64,000 bases of DNA from Pseudooceanicola sp. (GTDB lineage: Bacteria; Pseudomonadota; Alphaproteobacteria; Rhodobacterales; Rhodobacteraceae). The notes under the pieces were generated by a model. That model saw only the letters and a program-made list of their open reading frames with translations. It searched no databases and had not been told where the DNA came from. Position 1 is the stretch's first letter; each line of letters opens with the position of its first letter. A program made the translations under genes and the position numbers. This document shows, piece after piece, positions 60,402-64,000 of the stretch. Where the stretch lies: the NCBI RefSeq assembly GCF_029213205.1, contig NZ_JARGNH010000001.1, positions 310,001 through 374,000 of the forward strand, read 5' to 3'.

Positions 60402-61694
60402 CAGCCGAGTGATCCGGTTGTCCTTGCGCGCCGTGACCTCAAACCGGAACCCGTGGAACGAAAACACCTGGCCGGAGGCCGGGATCGTCTGCGCCTCATG
60501 GATCACCAGCCCGGCGACGGTGTTGGCCTCATCGTCCGGCAGCGACCAATCCAGCGCCCGGTTCAGGTCGCGGATGGTCATGGCACCATCGACCAGGAAC
60601 TGGCCGTCATCGGTGCGTCGCACCTGCATATCCGCCGCCGGATCGAATTCATCGGTGATCTCGCCGACAATCTCTTCGAGGATATCCTCAAGGGTGATCA
60701 GCCCTTGCAACGAGCCGTACTCGTCAACCACCAGCGCGAAATGCGAGCGGATCCGCAGAAATTGCCGCATCTGTTCGTCGAGGGTGGTGGTTTCGGGCAC
60801 GAAATAGGGTTTCTTGACCACGTCCGACAGGTTGAAATCCACCAGCGCCTCTTCGGCGGATTTTTCCGAGCCCACGGTCAGGCGGTGGATCGAGCGCAGC
60901 AGATCCTTGGCATGGATCACCCCGACGATGTTTTCCGGGTCATCGCGATAGACCGGCAGGCGGGTGTGGCTGCTGTCCAGGCATTGCGCCAGGATTTCGT
61001 CGGTCGGGTCAGCGGCGTTCAGCATCTCGATGCGCGAGCGGTGCAACATGATCTCTTCGACGGTGCGTTCGCCAAGGTCGAGCGCCCCGAGGATCCGGTC
61101 GCGGTCTTCCTTTTCGACCACGCCTTCGGAATGGCCCAGTTGCAGCGCCCCGGCGATTTCCTCGCGCACCGCCAGAACATTGGCACCGGGATCGGTGCGC
61201 ACTCCGAATATCCGCAACACCCCGCGCACCAGCAGCCGAACGGCAGAGACCACCGGCGCGAACAGGGTCACCACCATCTGGATCGGCGCAGAGACCCGCG
61301 CCGCGGCGATCTCGGCATTGGTGATTGCATAGGTTTTCGGCAGCACCTCGGCAAAGACCAGCACCAGAGCCGTCATCACCAGGGTCGCCAGCGCCACCCC
61401 GCTTTCGCCGAACATCCGGGTGAACAAGGCGGTGGCCAGCGAGGTGGCCAGGATATTGACCAAATTGTTGCCCAGCAGGACCGAGCCGATCAGCTTTTCA
61501 TTGTCCTCGGTGATCTGCAGCGCCCGCCCGGCACCGCGCGATCCCCGGTCCGCCTGGGTGCGCAATTTGCCGCGCGAGGCGGCGGTCAGCGCGGTTTCCG
61601 ATCCCGAAAAGAACCCCGACAACACCAGGAGGCAGAGGATTGCCGCAGAGGTGATCCAAAAGGCGGTGTCAAAATTGCTGGAGATGTTGTCCAT
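60384..61694 (-). CDS. CNNM/CorC-type (DUF21-CBS) membrane protein
   Basis: The 436-residue protein has an N-terminal DUF21 membrane domain with four hydrophobic segments (FFSGSETALTAASRG signature), two CBS domains (about 215-340, with THTRLPVYRDDPENIVGVIHAKDL and VVDEYGSLQGLITLEDI), and a C-terminal CorC_HlyC domain. Members handle Mg2+ or Co2+ transport or sensing; the hemolysin label of the family is not supported by function. It is convergent with ntrX. Confidence 0.9.
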   Translation of the reverse strand: MDNISSNFDTAFWITSAAILCLLVLSGFFSGSETALTAASRGKLRTQADRGSRGAGRALQITEDNEKLIGSVLLGNNLVNILATSLATALFTRMFGESGVALATLVMTALVLVFAEVLPKTYAITNAEIAAARVSAPIQMVVTLFAPVVSAVRLLVRGVLRIFGVRTDPGANVLAVREEIAGALQLGHSEGVVEKEDRDRILGALDLGERTVEEIMLHRSRIEMLNAADPTDEILAQCLDSSHTRLPVYRDDPENIVGVIHAKDLLRSIHRLTVGSEKSAEEALVDFNLSDVVKKPYFVPETTTLDEQMRQFLRIRSHFALVVDEYGSLQGLITLEDILEEIVGEITDEFDPAADMQVRRTDDGQFLVDGAMTIRDLNRALDWSLPDDEANTVAGLVIHEAQTIPASGQVFSFHGFRFEVTARKDNRITRLKIRPL

Positions 61695-61800
61695 CGCGAA
61701 GATCCGAATTGGGCAGGGGCAGGGTGGGTTATGAGGCCGCAGCGGCCAGTGATCAAGCCGCGCCTGGGGTCCAAACCCGCTATCAGCACGGGTTCAGAGC

Positions 61801-62736
61801 CTAGCTGGGGCGCTTTTTCATCAGCGGGTGGTGATCCTCGACCAGCGACAGCAGCCGGTCTTCCAGCACATGGGTATAGATCTCGGTGGTTGCCAGATCG
61901 GCATGGCCCAGCAGAGTCTGGATCGCGCGCAGATCGGCGCCCCCGGCCAGCAGATGAGTGGCAAAGGCATGGCGCAGGGTGTGCGGCGTCACCTTATCCG
62001 GCGACACCCCGCCCGCCAGCGCGATTTCCTTGATCAGCAGGTAGAATCGGTTGCGGGTCAGATGGCCCAGCGCCCCATGCGAGGGGAACAGGAACCGCGA
62101 CACCGGCTTGCCCTTGATCCGGGCGGTTTCCTCTTCGATGTCGCGGATCGCCAGCCAGTCGGTCAGCGCCTGCCGTGACGGGGTCGAGAGCGGCACCATC
62201 CGTTCCTTGTCGCCCTTGCCGCGGATCAGCAGCATCCGCGGATCGCCGCGCGCCGCGGTGACCGGCAGCGACACCAGTTCGGTGACCCGCATCCCGGTGG
62301 CATAGAGCAGTTCGACCAGGCAGGTGTTGCGCAGCCTGTCGGCATCGCTGCGGCCATGGTCGCGGGCGGCGGTGAGCAGCTGATCGACCTCTTCGACACT
62401 CAGGGTCTTGGGCAGGCGCTTGTCACGGCCGGGGCCCCGGATCTGGATCGCCGGGTTGTCGCTGCGCCAGCCCTCTTCAAAGGCAAAGCGATAGAGCTGC
62501 TTGATCGCCGACAATCGCCGGGCACGGGTGGCGCGGGAAAATCCCTGGGCGTCACAATGCACCAGATAGGCCTCGACGTCGTCGCGGCTGGCGCTGGTGA
62601 AATCGCGCCCCTTGCTGGCAAGCCAGGCGGTCACATCCTTGAGGTCGCGGCCATAGGCCAGAAGGGTGTTGCGCGCGGCGCCGAGCTCGGCGGCCTGGGC
62701 CTCAAGAAATGCGGAAATCCAGCGGCTGTCCGACAT
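61801..62736 (-). CDS. xerD: Tyrosine recombinase XerD
   Basis: XerD, with XerC, resolves chromosome dimers at dif. The 311-residue protein has an N-terminal core-binding SAM-like domain and the catalytic set R150, K174, H252, R255, H278 and Y287 (EIYTHV). Its C-terminus ends HHPLMKKR, as in housekeeping XerD rather than phage integrases. It starts two bases after the stop of the preceding gene on the same strand. Confidence 0.92.
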   Translation of the reverse strand: MSDSRWISAFLEAQAAELGAARNTLLAYGRDLKDVTAWLASKGRDFTSASRDDVEAYLVHCDAQGFSRATRARRLSAIKQLYRFAFEEGWRSDNPAIQIRGPGRDKRLPKTLSVEEVDQLLTAARDHGRSDADRLRNTCLVELLYATGMRVTELVSLPVTAARGDPRMLLIRGKGDKERMVPLSTPSRQALTDWLAIRDIEEETARIKGKPVSRFLFPSHGALGHLTRNRFYLLIKEIALAGGVSPDKVTPHTLRHAFATHLLAGGADLRAIQTLLGHADLATTEIYTHVLEDRLLSLVEDHHPLMKKRPS

Positions 62737-62738
62737 CG

Positions 62739-64000
62739 CTAGCCCCTCCGGTCCAGGATCAGCAATTGCAGCGCCGCACGCCGGGCGCTGTCCTCAAGCC
62801 CGACGGCACGCAGGGTGGTCAGGGCGCGGGCGGCGTCCTTGACCTCGCCTTCGGCGGCGCGGGCATAGAGTTCCATCGCCTGCAGGATCAATTCGCCGAG
62901 TCGCTTTTGCGCGATCATTGCGCCCGGGGCCGGATCCGGGCTGGCCCCGGCGACAAAGGCCCCGGCGACGGCGCGGGCATTGGCGGAATAGGCCATCTCG
63001 GGCTGCACCTGGCCGCGGGCGAGGGTGGCGAGAAATGCCTCTTCGCGGTCCAGGGGTGGCATCCGCGCCGCCGCCGCCTCATAGGCCGGAGACAGCATCG
63101 CGATCCGAAAGGCAGTGCGCTGCGCCGGGCGGCTGGGCAGCACCAGCCGCGACAGCGCCGCGCCGTAGAGCCGGGCAAAGGGCACCTGCAACCCGGCCTC
63201 GCGCATCGCCGCCCATGCGGCGGTGACGGTGTCAGCAATCGCGGCGGGGTTGCCGTTCTGCATTGCCGCATCAAAGGCCTGCACCGCCGCCACCCGGTCC
63301 CAGATCCCGCCCGAGGCGGCGGGGCGGCGATCAGTATAGACCGCCAGCAGGCGCGATTCCGATAGCGCCCCGGTTCGCGCCAACCGCTCGACCGCCTCAA
63401 GCTCGGCCTTCCAGCCCGAGACGTTACGCAGATCGGAAATCGCATAGGCGCGGGGCAGGGTGGCGGTGGCCAGAGGCTGGCCGATCGCCTCTTGCAAGCG
63501 AAAGATCAGCGGCGTGACCCGGGCCGGCGGCGCCAGCGGCGGGATGTCCTCGATCAATTCGGGTTGCAGGAACAGCTCTAGCAAGGTGGCGGTGCGGGCG
63601 TCGAATTCGCCCAGGGCATGCATGGTGCTGTAGGTGACCATCGCCGCGTTCCAATCGCCCATCCGCGCCAGGCAATAGATCCGCGCGGCAAAATCCGGCG
63701 CCAGATCCGGGCGGTGGACCATCCGGGCACAGCTGTCGCCCTCGCTTCCCGCCAGAACCGAGAGGTCGAAATAGCGTTTGAACAGCTCCGGGTGGCTTTC
63801 GGCACCGGCATGATCGACCAGTGCCAGTGCCGGGTCGACCGCGCCGAGCGCGATCAGCGCGTCGATCCGCGCCAGCAGCAGCACCGGCTCGTTGCCTTCG
63901 CCCTCGATTGGCCGGGCTTCGGCCAGCAGCAGCGAATATAGCAAGGACTGCATCGCGGGCATCGATTCCAGATCGAGCCGACTGAGCAGCCGCAGCAGGC
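62739..64000 (-). CDS. Conserved helical-repeat protein, N-terminus outside window
   Basis: At least 419 residues are visible and the reading frame continues past the window edge (LLRLLSRLDLESMPAMQ before an internal Met at 63962), so the true start is outside. The sequence is Ala/Leu-rich, all-helical, with TPR/SEL1-like pairs of helices (EPVLLLARIDALIALGAVDPALALVDHA). Its function is unknown. It is directly upstream of xerD and probably co-transcribed. Confidence 0.7.
   Translation of the reverse strand, partial: LLRLLSRLDLESMPAMQSLLYSLLLAEARPIEGEGNEPVLLLARIDALIALGAVDPALALVDHAGAESHPELFKRYFDLSVLAGSEGDSCARMVHRPDLAPDFAARIYCLARMGDWNAAMVTYSTMHALGEFDARTATLLELFLQPELIEDIPPLAPPARVTPLIFRLQEAIGQPLATATLPRAYAISDLRNVSGWKAELEAVERLARTGALSESRLLAVYTDRRPAASGGIWDRVAAVQAFDAAMQNGNPAAIADTVTAAWAAMREAGLQVPFARLYGAALSRLVLPSRPAQRTAFRIAMLSPAYEAAAARMPPLDREEAFLATLARGQVQPEMAYSANARAVAGAFVAGASPDPAPGAMIAQKRLGELILQAMELYARAAEGEVKDAARALTTLRAVGLEDSARRAALQLLILDRRG

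Overview
The window is a GC-rich, gene-dense chromosomal segment of an alphaproteobacterium, most likely a member of the Rhodobacteraceae. This rests on gene content: a ctrA-ligA-recG cluster, nifR3/dusB-ntrB-ntrC-ntrY-ntrX with an NtrC that lacks the sigma54-contact loop, a fused ispDF, an lptF-lptG-lptD-surA-rsmA operon, TrmFO, PPK2, cytochrome c', a DUF4167 protein and a GTTC-N7-GTTC LexA box. I see no insertion sequence, prophage, CRISPR array, rRNA or tRNA gene. This is mostly ordinary core chromosome, and I do not see a large undescribed multi-gene system.

Layout. 1-5.6 kb: ctrA behind a near-consensus CtrA box, then ligA-recG, then a 40-residue membrane peptide gene behind a LexA box. 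5.6-13.7 kb: a soluble chemoreceptor, a NifU-like scaffold, hisI, gluQ, trmFO, a di-haem peroxidase, an enoyl-CoA hydratase, a thioesterase and a TorF-type outer-membrane protein. 14-15.1 kb: the rplM-rpsI operon with promoter and terminator. 15.4-19.7 kb (minus strand): a TetR regulator, PPK2, an alpha/beta hydrolase, MetA with the acetyl-CoA signature and an unusual P-loop ATPase. 19.7-25.5 kb: three EamA permeases, an Na+/H+ antiporter, an EEP phosphatase and a membrane protein. 25.5-33.7 kb: SelO, a GNAT enzyme, a nucleoside hydrolase, a sulfotransferase-like protein, an iron-binding protein with its own promoter and iron-type box, MazG, an M20 amidohydrolase and agmatinase. 33.7-37.4 kb: DUF1499, prfA-prmC and a DUF4167 protein. 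37.4-44 kb: the outer-membrane biogenesis operon. 44-48.6 kb: pepA-holC, two c-type cytochromes, hpt and a COQ10-like protein. 48.7-52.8 kb: amtB, pncC, a low-complexity ORF, pgpA and ispDF. 53-60.3 kb: the nitrogen-regulation cluster. 60.4-64 kb: a CBS/CorC protein, xerD and a protein that runs off the window edge.

Several groups work together. LptF/LptG export LPS and LptD inserts it, while SurA chaperones outer-membrane proteins such as LptD. NtrB/NtrC and NtrY/NtrX control nitrogen use, and amtB is a plausible target. PrfA and PrmC form an enzyme-substrate pair. RplM and RpsI are co-made ribosomal proteins. Many genes within operons overlap by ATGA or TGATG, which suggests translational coupling.

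The signals most worth a second look are the LexA-boxed membrane peptide at 5282-5404, the nested inverted-repeat element at 50543-50632 between pncC and a low-complexity ORF, the TGA-N9-TCA box next to the iron-binding-protein promoter, the loop-less NtrC/NtrX ATPase domains, and the orphan P-loop ATPase next to MetA.
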